DNA of 64,000 nucleotides from Anomaloglossus baeobatrachus (GCF_048569485.1 NW_027442056.1:310001-374000), one strand, 5' to 3'; positions 1 through 8,934 are shown, counted from the stretch's first letter. Translations and numbers: made by a program. The notes: generated by a model not told the origin, from the sequence alone.

Positions 1-94
1 TGTAGGCGTGGGTTTGTCTCCCTCTCGCTCTCTCTCCCTAAGATGTGTCCGGCATAGGCCAGGGTGCCACTCGAGGCCCAAACCAATTCTGGTT
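1..94 (+). promoter_or_regulatory. Proximal U2 promoter of the first, split copy
   Basis: The window opens inside a spacer, 94 bp before the first U2 start. The stretch holds the CT-rich tract, the PSE-like block at 33-51 and the final inverted repeat next to the start site. It is identical to the matching stretch of the intact units, so promoter damage does not mark this interrupted gene. Confidence 0.75.
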
Positions 95-131
95 ATCGCT
101 TCTCGGCCTTTTGGCTAAGATCAAGTGTAGT

Positions 132-935
132 GTTGTTCGAAGAGGTGGTTTAAGCACCAGGCCACCTTAGTACAATGATACAATGCACACTGGAAGGTTG
201 CGCTTGCTAGTACTCTGGGTGGATAGTATATTCATCTAGAGGAAAACATGGCCCTACCAGGATCGAGGCTATTAGACTGAGTAAGGGTGGGGGGCTATGG
301 TACAACGTGCCCCAGGACTGATGACCCTGGAGTGAGTCTGAGCTTGCTGGCTTGGGACCCCGGCAAGCCTTGGGCTCTGTAGCACACCGTACCTTGCCTT
401 TTCATACTTTTTGAGCACATTACCCTATCCCGGCCTTCTGGCTAGGAAGGGAAATTTTTATAATCCCGGTCGGAGGTCTGGTCAGCTTTGGGCTGAGAAA
501 CTAACACCCGGTTGGAGGTCCGGGTCAGCTTCGGCTGAGAAACCAACACCCGGTTGGAGGTCTGGGTCAGCTTCGGCTGAGAAACCAACACCCGGTTGGA
601 GGTCCGGTTAGCCTTGGGCTGAGAAACCAACACCGGTTGACGGTCCGGGCAGTTTCGGCTGCGAAACCAACAACTAGTAGCTCTCTACTCCACTTGGGTA
701 AGATGCCTGGGTGGACGCTGGGAGCAACGACAAGGCTCAACCAGGCTTCGGCTTGGGGGAGCACCGAAGATCCCCGACCCTTGCTGTGGCCTTCTGGCTC
801 GGAGGGACGGGGTTGATTTTTGGGGACCCTCTCCTCACGGTGGGGTCCACACGAATCCTAGCCTTTGCACTGTTTTTGGTGTGACTTCGGTCATGCATTT
901 TTTGTGGTGCTTTGGAAAGCTTCATTAAATCAAAA
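132..935 (+). mobile_element. Family A U2-inserted element, 804 bp, non-coding
   Basis: This sequence lies between U2 nt 37 and 38 in the same orientation as U2. It ends in an A-rich tail (TTAAATCAAAA) directly joined to U2 nt 38, as expected for the 3' end of a non-LTR element. No target-site duplication is clear: the left junction resumes exactly after nt 37, although TGTTC at 134-138 resembles U2 nt 41-45 and leaves some ambiguity. From left to right it holds a 5' part unique to this copy (132 to about 180), a unique middle, a 42-bp minisatellite (about 470-677), a 6-bp-stem UUCG hairpin (741-756) and a UUCG hairpin near the 3' end (882-893). It has no reverse transcriptase, endonuclease or recognisable Pol III promoter. 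It may be a 5'-truncated 3' UTR of a U2-targeting LINE (Keno or Utopia type) or a non-autonomous derivative; the family assignment is inference. Confidence 0.85.
470..677 (+). repeat. 42-bp minisatellite in family A element (about 5 copies)
   Basis: About five tandem copies of a 42-bp unit, the two central ones nearly perfect and the outer ones diverged. Each unit has an outer GTTGG/CCAAC pair and an inner hairpin. The inner hairpins are 482-496 (TCAGC/GCTGA, 5-nt loop), 525-538 and 567-580 (TCAGC-TTCG-GCTGA), the TTAGCC/GGCTGA pair near 608-622, and 649-662 (GCAGT-TTCG-GCTGC). Because 42 is divisible by three, the block is open in several frames on both strands. I read it as an RNA-structure repeat, not a coding repeat. 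The second family A copy carries one unit more. Confidence 0.85.
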
Positions 936-1450
936 ATCTGTTCTTATCAGTTTAATATCTGATACGTCCCCTATCTGGGGACCATATATTAAATGGATTT
1001 TTAGAACAGGGAGATGGAAAAAGAGCTTGCTCTGTCCACTCCACGCATTGACCTGGTATTGCAGTACCTCCAGGAACGGTGCACCCCTTCTTAACCCAGT
1101 TTCCAAAAGCAGAACTCGATTCACCTGATTCATATTAGCCCGATTAGCGAATTGAAATGAATTTTTATCTAACACACTTTTTACTTGCTTTATTCATCCA
1201 AATAGCAAACTCATCACCACTCAACTTCACCAACTCTGCTATGTCCCGTGCAGTATCTTGTTGTCAGTCTAATCTAGATCATGTGTAATTGAATGGAATA
1301 GATCCCTTTTGGACAAAGTGGAGTCAGATGCTGCAGTGACCACAGGTGTGAGAGGATCTACAATTGGCATCTGGTGTTATCTCTCTGCTTCCACTCCAAA
1401 TAAAGTTACCTGTTGTTACCTGAACGTCAAATACTAAGAATGGGCGGCCT

Positions 1451-1472
1451 ATGAAAGAATTAGTACTTTCAT
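1451..1472. other. Spacer hairpin, 7-bp arms
   Basis: ATGAAAG and CTTTCAT are perfect inverted arms around an 8-nt loop. The same structure recurs in every unit, 756 bp before each downstream U2 start. Its role is unknown and it may be incidental. Confidence 0.5.
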
Positions 1473-1650
1473 TAAGTATACTAAACCGGCTAATTGGGAA
1501 TAGACAAACTGTAAAAAGCCCTCTGAGAAAGCCCCTCTCTAACCTTTGTTAGTAAGCTTTTCTGTAGCCTGCCTGTTGATGTATTTTCGGTTTGAACAGT
1601 GCACAACATGAAGAGACGGAACACTGGCGGCTTGTCACAATGCCCCCCGA

Positions 1651-1658
1651 TGACATCA
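1651..1658 (+). promoter_or_regulatory. CRE/ATF-like site TGACATCA
   Basis: It matches the CREB/ATF half-site pair TGACNTCA and lies 556 bp upstream of the U2 start at 2207. It is repeated in each unit. Short motifs like this arise often by chance, so a function is only possible. It lies well upstream of where U2 enhancers are usually found. Confidence 0.3.
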
Positions 1659-1708
1659 CAATAGCGCTGCTGCCTAGAAAACAAGCTGCGCAGAAGAAGT
1701 TGTTCTTT

Positions 1709-1723
1709 GGGTGGGAGGGTGGG
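1709..1723 (+). other. G-quadruplex motif with 1-nt loops
   Basis: GGGTGGGAGGGTGGG has four G3 runs separated by single bases, the class of motif that forms very stable parallel quadruplexes. It sits at -498 to -484 relative to the U2 start at 2207. The equivalent position in other units is given with each U2 copy. Confidence 0.75.
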
Positions 1724-1810
1724 CTAGTGGAAGGAGGGGGCAATCTCTTTTTTTCCCGGGTGGTAGGGGGATGACAGGAGAAGGGAAGCGGGTGGTGAGA
1801 AAGGTACAGA

Positions 1811-1831
1811 GGGCAGGGTTTGGGGGCTGGG
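1811..1831 (+). other. Second G-quadruplex motif
   Basis: Four G-runs (3, 3, 5 and 3 G) are separated by loops CA, TTT and CT, at -396 to -376 from the U2 start. It fits the standard G3+N1-7 pattern. It lies in the same purine-rich tract as the first motif. Confidence 0.6.
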
Positions 1832-2014
1832 AAGGAAAGGGAAAAGATTAGGGTTTGGGGATGATGAAAGGGCTTTCTACGGGTAAGGATGGCAAAGGGT
1901 GGCAGTGACGGAAAGTCAGGCAACCTGTCCTGTCCGTCTTTTTGTATCGTGAATTGGAAAGACTGCAAGGGGGAGGGGAGTTGCTTGCGCCCTAAAGGAG
2001 GAGTTATTCAGATT

Positions 2015-2045
2015 CATTGCAGTGGGCGGCGGCTGCAAAACGCAC
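2015..2045 (+). promoter_or_regulatory. Candidate distal sequence element of U2
   Basis: A GC box GGGCGG (2024-2029, Sp1-type) is followed by CTGCAAAA (2033-2040), a 6-of-8 match to the octamer ATGCAAAT. The position, -192 to -162, is near where vertebrate snRNA genes carry their Oct-1/SNAPc-dependent enhancer. There is no perfect octamer and I could not identify a Staf/ZNF143 site. Copy 38 has G to A inside the GC box (49929). Confidence 0.4.
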
Positions 2046-2144
2046 CATTCTTCTTGTTTTTGCTCTGCAAAGCAGCCTTTTCAAGGGTTGGCTTGGGTGA
2101 CAAAATGTCTTGTGTAGGCGTGGGTTTGTCTCCCTCTCGCTCTC

Positions 2145-2163
2145 TCTCCCTAAGATGTGTCCG
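2145..2163 (+). promoter_or_regulatory. Proximal sequence element (PSE) of U2
   Basis: TCTCCCTAAGATGTGTCCG lies at -62 to -44. It keeps the TCnCCNTNA core of vertebrate PSEs, which bind SNAPc. There is no TATA box near -30, which fits Pol II rather than Pol III (U6-type) transcription. The block is preserved in all 48 loci, including the split ones. Confidence 0.65.
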
Positions 2164-2192
2164 GCATAGGCCAGGGTGCCACTCGAGGCCCA

Positions 2193-2206
2193 AACCAATT
2201 CTGGTT
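2193..2206 (+). promoter_or_regulatory. Inverted repeat abutting the U2 start site
   Basis: AACCA-ATTC-TGGTT, with perfect 5-bp arms, occupies -14 to -1 directly before the first U2 base. It contains a CCAAT pentamer, but that is too close to the start to be a normal CCAAT box. It recurs in every unit. Confidence 0.45.
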
Positions 2207-2394
2207 ATCGCTTCTCGGCCTTTTGGCTAAGATCAAGTGTAGTATCTGTTCTTATCAGTTTAATATCTGATACGTCCCCTATCTGGGGACCATATATTAA
2301 ATGGATTTTTAGAACAGGGAGATGGAAAAAGAGCTTGCTCTGTCCACTCCACGCATTGACCTGGTATTGCAGTACCTCCAGGAACGGTGCACCC
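2207..2394 (+). ncRNA. RNU2: U2 snRNA (copy 2, reference)
   Basis: U2 is the RNA core of the U2 snRNP. It pairs with the intron branch point and with U6 during nuclear pre-mRNA splicing. The sequence is 188 nt, the vertebrate length, starting ATCGCTTCTCGG and ending GGTGCACCC. Visible parts: stem-loop I around GGCC-TTTT-GGCT (nt 11-22); branch-point recognition GTAGTA (nt 33-38); stem-loop IIa ATCAG/CTGAT (nt 48-65); stem-loop IIb GTCCCC/GGGGAC (nt 68-84); Sm site ATTTTTA (nt 99-105); stem-loop III ending in a CTTG loop (nt 128-131); and stem-loop IV with the TATTGCAGTACC loop bound by U2A'/U2B''. Differences from human U2 are mostly paired or neutral, for example in IIb. The PSE lies at 2145-2163, the 3' box at 2407-2421 and the quadruplex motif at 1709-1723. 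Confidence 0.98.
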
Positions 2395-2406
2395 CTTCTT
2401 AACCCA

Positions 2407-2421
2407 GTTTCCAAAAGCAGA
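2407..2421 (+). terminator. snRNA 3' box
   Basis: GTTTCCAAAAGCAGA matches the metazoan snRNA 3'-box pattern GTTTN0-3AAARNNAGA and begins 13 nt after the last U2 base. It directs Integrator-dependent 3' processing of Pol II snRNA transcripts. It is present after every copy; the boxes of copies 19 and 22 each carry one substitution. Confidence 0.9.
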
Positions 2422-3514
2422 ACTCGATTCACCTGATTCATATTAGCCCGATTAGCGAATTGAAATGAATTTTTATCTAACACACTTTTTACTTGCTTTA
2501 TTCATCCAAATAGCAAACTCATCACCACTCAACTTCACCAACTCTGCTATGTCCCGTGCAGTATCTTGTTGTCAGTCTAATCTAGATCATGTGTAATTGA
2601 ATGGAATAGATCCCTTTTGGACAAAGTGGAGTCAGATGCTGCAGTGACCACAGGTGTGAGAGGATCTACAATTGGCATCTGGTGTTATCTCTCTGCTTCC
2701 ACTCCAAATAAAGTTACCTGTTGTTACCTGAACGTCAAATACTAAGAATGGGCGGCCTATGAAAGAATTAGTACTTTCATTAAGTATACTAAACCGGCTA
2801 ATTGGGAATAGACAAACTGTAAAAAGCCCTCTGAGAAAGCCCCTCTCTAACCTTTGTTAGTAAGCTTTTCTGTAGCCTGCCTGTTGATGTATTTTCGGTT
2901 TGAACAGTGCACAACATGAAGAGACGGAACACTGGCGGCTTGTCACAATGCCCCCCGATGACATCACAATAGCGCTGCTGCCTAGAAAACAAGCTGCGCA
3001 GAAGAAGTTGTTCTTTGGGTGGGAGGGTGGGCTAGTGGAAGGAGGGGGCAATCTCTTTTTTTCCCGGGTGGTAGGGGGATGACAGGAGAAGGGAAGCGGG
3101 TGGTGAGAAAGGTACAGAGGGCAGGGTTTGGGGGCTGGGAAGGAAAGGGAAAAGATTAGGGTTTGGGGATGATGAAAGGGCTTTCTACGGGTAAGGATGG
3201 CAAAGGGTGGCAGTGACGGAAAGTCAGGCAACCTGTCCTGTCCGTCTTTTTGTATCGTGAATTGGAAAGACTGCAAGGGGGAGGGGAGTTGCTTGCGCCC
3301 TAAAGGAGGAGTTATTCAGATTCATTGCAGTGGGCGGCGGCTGCAAAACGCACCATTCTTCTTGTTTTTGCTCTGCAAAGCAGCCTTTTCAAGGGTTGGC
3401 TTGGGTGACAAAATGTCTTGTGTAGGCGTGGGTTTGTCTCCCTCTCGCTCTCTCTCCCTAAGATGTGTCCGGCATAGGCCAGGGTGCCACTCGAGGCCCA
3501 AACCAATTCTGGTT

Positions 3515-3702
3515 ATCGCTTCTCGGCCTTTTGGCTAAGATCAAGTGTAGTATCTGTTCTTATCAGTTTAATATCTGATACGTCCCCTATCTGGGGACCA
3601 TATATTAAATGGATTTTTAGAACAGGGAGATGGAAAAAGAGCTTGCTCTGTCCACTCCACGCATTGACCTGGTATTGCAGTACCTCCAGGAACGGTGCAC
3701 CC
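3515..3702 (+). ncRNA. RNU2: U2 snRNA (copy 3)
   Basis: Identical to the reference copy. PSE 3453-3471, 3' box 3715-3729, upstream quadruplex motif 3017-3031. The following spacer has one private base (C to T at 4103). Confidence 0.97.
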
Positions 3703-4822
3703 CTTCTTAACCCAGTTTCCAAAAGCAGAACTCGATTCACCTGATTCATATTAGCCCGATTAGCGAATTGAAATGAATTTTTATCTAACACACTTTTTAC
3801 TTGCTTTATTCATCCAAATAGCAAACTCATCACCACTCAACTTCACCAACTCTGCTATGTCCCGTGCAGTATCTTGTTGTCAGTCTAATCTAGATCATGT
3901 GTAATTGAATGGAATAGATCCCTTTTGGACAAAGTGGAGTCAGATGCTGCAGTGACCACAGGTGTGAGAGGATCTACAATTGGCATCTGGTGTTATCTCT
4001 CTGCTTCCACTCCAAATAAAGTTACCTGTTGTTACCTGAACGTCAAATACTAAGAATGGGCGGCCTATGAAAGAATTAGTACTTTCATTAAGTATACTAA
4101 ACTGGCTAATTGGGAATAGACAAACTGTAAAAAGCCCTCTGAGAAAGCCCCTCTCTAACCTTTGTTAGTAAGCTTTTCTGTAGCCTGCCTGTTGATGTAT
4201 TTTCGGTTTGAACAGTGCACAACATGAAGAGACGGAACACTGGCGGCTTGTCACAATGCCCCCCGATGACATCACAATAGCGCTGCTGCCTAGAAAACAA
4301 GCTGCGCAGAAGAAGTTGTTCTTTGGGTGGGAGGGTGGGCTAGTGGAAGGAGGGGGCAATCTCTTTTTTTCCCGGGTGGTAGGGGGATGACAGGAGAAGG
4401 GAAGCGGGTGGTGAGAAAGGTACAGAGGGCAGGGTTTGGGGGCTGGGAAGGAAAGGGAAAAGATTAGGGTTTGGGGATGATGAAAGGGCTTTCTACGGGT
4501 AAGGATGGCAAAGGGTGGCAGTGACGGAAAGTCAGGCAACCTGTCCTGTCCGTCTTTTTGTATCGTGAATTGGAAAGACTGCAAGGGGGAGGGGAGTTGC
4601 TTGCGCCCTAAAGGAGGAGTTATTCAGATTCATTGCAGTGGGCGGCGGCTGCAAAACGCACCATTCTTCTTGTTTTTGCTCTGCAAAGCAGCCTTTTCAA
4701 GGGTTGGCTTGGGTGACAAAATGTCTTGTGTAGGCGTGGGTTTGTCTCCCTCTCGCTCTCTCTCCCTAAGATGTGTCCGGCATAGGCCAGGGTGCCACTC
4801 GAGGCCCAAACCAATTCTGGTT

Positions 4823-5010
4823 ATCGCTTCTCGGCCTTTTGGCTAAGATCAAGTGTAGTATCTGTTCTTATCAGTTTAATATCTGATACGTCCCCTATCT
4901 GGGGACCATATATTAAATGGATTTTTAGAACAGGGAGATGGAAAAAGAGCTTGCTCTGTCCACTCCACGCATTGACCTGGTATTGCAGTACCTCCAGGAA
5001 CGGTGCACCC
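4823..5010 (+). ncRNA. RNU2: U2 snRNA (copy 4)
   Basis: Identical to the reference copy. PSE 4761-4779, 3' box 5023-5037, quadruplex motif 4325-4339. Confidence 0.97.
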
Positions 5011-6130
5011 CTTCTTAACCCAGTTTCCAAAAGCAGAACTCGATTCACCTGATTCATATTAGCCCGATTAGCGAATTGAAATGAATTTTTATCTAACACA
5101 CTTTTTACTTGCTTTATTCATCCAAATAGCAAACTCATCACCACTCAACTTCACCAACTCTGCTATGTCCCGTGCAGTATCTTGTTGTCAGTCTAATCTA
5201 GATCATGTGTAATTGAATGGAATAGATCCCTTTTGGACAAAGTGGAGTCAGATGCTGCAGTGACCACAGGTGTGAGAGGATCTACAATTGGCATCTGGTG
5301 TTATCTCTCTGCTTCCACTCCAAATAAAGTTACCTGTTGTTACCTGAACGTCAAATACTAAGAATGGGCGGCCTATGAAAGAATTAGTACTTTCATTAAG
5401 TATACTAAACCGGCTAATTGGGAATAGACAAACTGTAAAAAGCCCTCTGAGAAAGCCCCTCTCTAACCTTTGTTAGTAAGCTTTTCTGTAGCCTGCCTGT
5501 TGATGTATTTTCGGTTTGAACAGTGCACAACATGAAGAGACGGAACACTGGCGGCTTGTCACAATGCCCCCCGATGACATCACAATAGCGCTGCTGCCTA
5601 GAAAACAAGCTGCGCAGAAGAAGTTGTTCTTTGGGTGGGAGGGTGGGCTAGTGGAAGGAGGGGGCAATCTCTTTTTTTCCCGGGTGGTAGGGGGATGACA
5701 GGAGAAGGGAAGCGGGTGGTGAGAAAGGTACAGAGGGCAGGGTTTGGGGGCTGGGAAGGAAAGGGAAAAGATTAGGGTTTGGGGATGATGAAAGGGCTTT
5801 CTACGGGTAAGGATGGCAAAGGGTGGCAGTGACGGAAAGTCAGGCAACCTGTCCTGTCCGTCTTTTTGTATCGTGAATTGGAAAGACTGCAAGGGGGAGG
5901 GGAGTTGCTTGCGCCCTAAAGGAGGAGTTATTCAGATTCATTGCAGTGGGCGGCGGCTGCAAAACGCACCATTCTTCTTGTTTTTGCTCTGCAAAGCAGC
6001 CTTTTCAAGGGTTGGCTTGGGTGACAAAATGTCTTGTGTAGGCGTGGGTTTGTCTCCCTCTCGCTCTCTCTCCCTAAGATGTGTCCGGCATAGGCCAGGG
6101 TGCCACTCGAGGCCCAAACCAATTCTGGTT

Positions 6131-6318
6131 ATCGCTTCTCGGCCTTTTGGCTAAGATCAAGTGTAGTATCTGTTCTTATCAGTTTAATATCTGATACGTC
6201 CCCTATCTGGGGACCATATATTAAATGGATTTTTAGAACAGGGAGATGGAAAAAGAGCTTGCTCTGTCCACTCCACGCATTGACCTGGTATTGCAGTACC
6301 TCCAGGAACGGTGCACCC
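6131..6318 (+). ncRNA. RNU2: U2 snRNA (copy 5)
   Basis: Identical to the reference copy. PSE 6069-6087, 3' box 6331-6345, quadruplex motif 5633-5647. Confidence 0.97.
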
Positions 6319-7438
6319 CTTCTTAACCCAGTTTCCAAAAGCAGAACTCGATTCACCTGATTCATATTAGCCCGATTAGCGAATTGAAATGAATTTTTAT
6401 CTAACACACTTTTTACTTGCTTTATTCATCCAAATAGCAAACTCATCACCACTCAACTTCACCAACTCTGCTATGTCCCGTGCAGTATCTTGTTGTCAGT
6501 CTAATCTAGATCATGTGTAATTGAATGGAATAGATCCCTTTTGGACAAAGTGGAGTCAGATGCTGCAGTGACCACAGGTGTGAGAGGATCTACAATTGGC
6601 ATCTGGTGTTATCTCTCTGCTTCCACTCCAAATAAAGTTACCTGTTGTTACCTGAACGTCAAATACTAAGAATGGGCGGCCTATGAAAGAATTAGTACTT
6701 TCATTAAGTATACTAAACCGGCTAATTGGGAATAGACAAACTGTAAAAAGCCCTCTGAGAAAGCCCCTCTCTAACCTTTGTTAGTAAGCTTTTCTGTAGC
6801 CTGCCTGTTGATGTATTTTCGGTTTGAACAGTGCACAACATGAAGAGACGGAACACTGGCGGCTTGTCACAATGCCCCCCGATGACATCACAATAGCGCT
6901 GCTGCCTAGAAAACAAGCTGCGCAGAAGAAGTTGTTCTTTGGGTGGGAGGGTGGGCTAGTGGAAGGAGGGGGCAATCTCTTTTTTTCCCGGGTGGTAGGG
7001 GGATGACAGGAGAAGGGAAGCGGGTGGTGAGAAAGGTACAGAGGGCAGGGTTTGGGGGCTGGGAAGGAAAGGGAAAAGATTAGGGTTTGGGGATGATGAA
7101 AGGGCTTTCTACGGGTAAGGATGGCAAAGGGTGGCAGTGACGGAAAGTCAGGCAACCTGTCCTGTCCGTCTTTTTGTATCGTGAATTGGAAAGACTGCAA
7201 GGGGGAGGGGAGTTGCTTGCGCCCTAAAGGAGGAGTTATTCAGATTCATTGCAGTGGGCGGCGGCTGCAAAACGCACCATTCTTCTTGTTTTTGCTCTGC
7301 AAAGCAGCCTTTTCAAGGGTTGGCTTGGGTGACAAAATGTCTTGTGTAGGCGTGGGTTTGTCTCCCTCTCGCTCTCTCTCCCTAAGATGTGTCCGGCATA
7401 GGCCAGGGTGCCACTCGAGGCCCAAACCAATTCTGGTT

Positions 7439-7626
7439 ATCGCTTCTCGGCCTTTTGGCTAAGATCAAGTGTAGTATCTGTTCTTATCAGTTTAATATCT
7501 GATACGTCCCCTATCTGGGGACCATATATTAAATGGATTTTTAGAACAGGGAGATGGAAAAAGAGCTTGCTCTGTCCACTCCACGCATTGACCTGGTATT
7601 GCAGTACCTCCAGGAACGGTGCATCC
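7439..7626 (+). ncRNA. RNU2: U2 snRNA variant (copy 6, C186T)
   Basis: One base differs from the reference: C to T at 7624, U2 nt 186, two bases before the 3' end. That end is single-stranded in known U2 structures, so the RNA is probably still functional. PSE 7377-7395, 3' box 7639-7653, quadruplex motif 6941-6955. Confidence 0.96.
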
Positions 7627-8746
7627 CTTCTTAACCCAGTTTCCAAAAGCAGAACTCGATTCACCTGATTCATATTAGCCCGATTAGCGAATTGAAATGA
7701 ATTTTTATCTAACACACTTTTTACTTGCTTTATTCATCCAAATAGCAAACTCATCACCACTCAACTTCACCAACTCTGCTATGTCCCGTGCAGTATCTTG
7801 TTGTCAGTCTAATCTAGATCATGTGTAATTGAATGGAATAGATCCCTTTTGGACAAAGTGGAGTCAGATGCTGCAGTGACCACAGGTGTGAGAGGATCTA
7901 CAATTGGCATCTGGTGTTATCTCTCTGCTTCCACTCCAAATAAAGTTACCTGTTGTTACCTGAACGTCAAATACTAAGAATGGGCGGCCTATGAAAGAAT
8001 TAGTACTTTCATTAAGTATACTAAACCGGCTAATTGGGAATAGACAAACTGTAAAAAGCCCTCTGAGAAAGCCCCTCTCTAACCTTTGTTAGTAAGCTTT
8101 TCTGTAGCCTGCCTGTTGATGTATTTTCGGTTTGAACAGTGCACAACATGAAGAGACGGAACACTGGCGGCTTGTCACAATGCCCCCCGATGACATCACA
8201 ATAGCGCTGCTGCCTAGAAAACAAGCTGCGCAGAAGAAGTTGTTCTTTGGGTGGGAGGGTGGGCTAGTGGAAGGAGGGGGCAATCTCTTTTTTTCCCGGG
8301 TGGTAGGGGGATGACAGGAGAAGGGAAGCGGGTGGTGAGAAAGGTACAGAGGGCAGGGTTTGGGGGCTGGGAAGGAAAGGGAAAAGATTAGGGTTTGGGG
8401 ATGATGAAAGGGCTTTCTACGGGTAAGGATGGCAAAGGGTGGCAGTGACGGAAAGTCAGGCAACCTGTCCTGTCCGTCTTTTTGTATCGTGAATTGGAAA
8501 GACTGCAAGGGGGAGGGGAGTTGCTTGCGCCCTAAAGGAGGAGTTATTCAGATTCATTGCAGTGGGCGGCGGCTGCAAAACGCACCATTCTTCTTGTTTT
8601 TGCTCTGCAAAGCAGCCTTTTCAAGGGTTGGCTTGGGTGACAAAATGTCTTGTGTAGGCGTGGGTTTGTCTCCCTCTCGCTCTCTCTCCCTAAGATGTGT
8701 CCGGCATAGGCCAGGGTGCCACTCGAGGCCCAAACCAATTCTGGTT

Positions 8747-8934
8747 ATCGCTTCTCGGCCTTTTGGCTAAGATCAAGTGTAGTATCTGTTCTTATCAGTT
8801 TAATATCTGATACGTCCCCTATCTGGGGACCATATATTAAATGGATTTTTAGAACAGGGAGATGGAAAAAGAGCTTGCTCTGTCCACTCCACGCATTGAC
8901 CTGGTATTGCAGTACCTCCAGGAACGGTGCACCC
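8747..8934 (+). ncRNA. RNU2: U2 snRNA (copy 7)
   Basis: Identical to the reference copy. PSE 8685-8703, 3' box 8947-8961, quadruplex motif 8249-8263. Confidence 0.97.

Larger units (their letters stand above)
95..1086 (+). pseudogene. RNU2: U2 snRNA gene split by an element (copy 1)
   Basis: U2 nt 1-37 lie at 95-131 and nt 38-188 at 936-1086, with an 804-bp element between them. Both halves match the intact copies base for base as far as I can see. The PSE-like block (33-51) and 3' box (1099-1113) are also kept. The break falls inside GUAGUA (nt 33-38), the sequence that pairs with intron branch points, so a mature functional U2 cannot be made. The lack of decay in the two halves suggests a recent insertion or continued correction by neighbouring copies. 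Confidence 0.95.
1087..2206 (+). other. U2 intergenic spacer (reference unit, 1120 bp)
   Basis: This is the reference description of the spacer that follows every U2 gene. In order: the 3' box at 1099-1113; an AT-rich 3' flank; an AATAAA at 1399-1404 whose use is unknown; a 7-bp-arm hairpin at 1451-1472; a CRE-like TGACATCA at 1651-1658; a G-rich purine tract from about 1709 to 1880 with two G-quadruplex motifs; a candidate distal enhancer (about 2015-2045) with a GGGCGG box; a CT tract; the PSE-like block (2145-2163); and an inverted repeat abutting the U2 start. I see no tRNA, other snRNA or protein gene. Open frames of 60-139 codons here are chance frames. Confidence 0.8.

Noticed and set aside
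132-180. tRNA-derived SINE head at the start of the first element
   Set aside because: TTCGA occurs near 136, but I found no matching A box at the right spacing, and the second copy lacks this stretch.
470-677. CRISPR-like array
   Set aside because: The repeats are directly adjacent 42-bp units with no distinct spacers and no cas genes, in a vertebrate snRNA locus.
132-935. Duplication of one ancestral insertion to explain both family A copies
   Set aside because: The two copies differ in 5' end, target-site duplication, repeat number and about 3% of bases, while the surrounding units are nearly identical.
1846-1860. Telomere-like TTAGGGTTTGGGG in the purine tract
   Set aside because: Only one short, imperfect copy per unit, without a repeated TTAGGG series. 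It is better read as part of the G-rich tract.
1549-1968. 139-codon minus-strand frame repeated in nearly every unit
   Set aside because: It is the reverse of the purine-rich tract, giving a Pro/Ser/His-rich product with no domain. It recurs only because the spacer recurs, and a single base (11122) changes its start with no sign of constraint.
2193-2206. CCAAT box in the U2 promoter
   Set aside because: The pentamer is about 10 bp from the start site, whereas functional CCAAT boxes lie some 60-100 bp upstream. The inverted repeat is noted instead.
1889-2230. 113-codon plus-strand frame repeated in most units
   Set aside because: It runs through the U2 promoter and into U2 itself, with no codon-level conservation or recognisable domain. 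Spacer open frames are by-products.
2176-2483. Frames of 86 (+) and 92 (-) codons overlapping U2
   Set aside because: They lie over the U2 RNA gene and its 3' flank. Their perfect repetition reflects U2 conservation and not protein selection.
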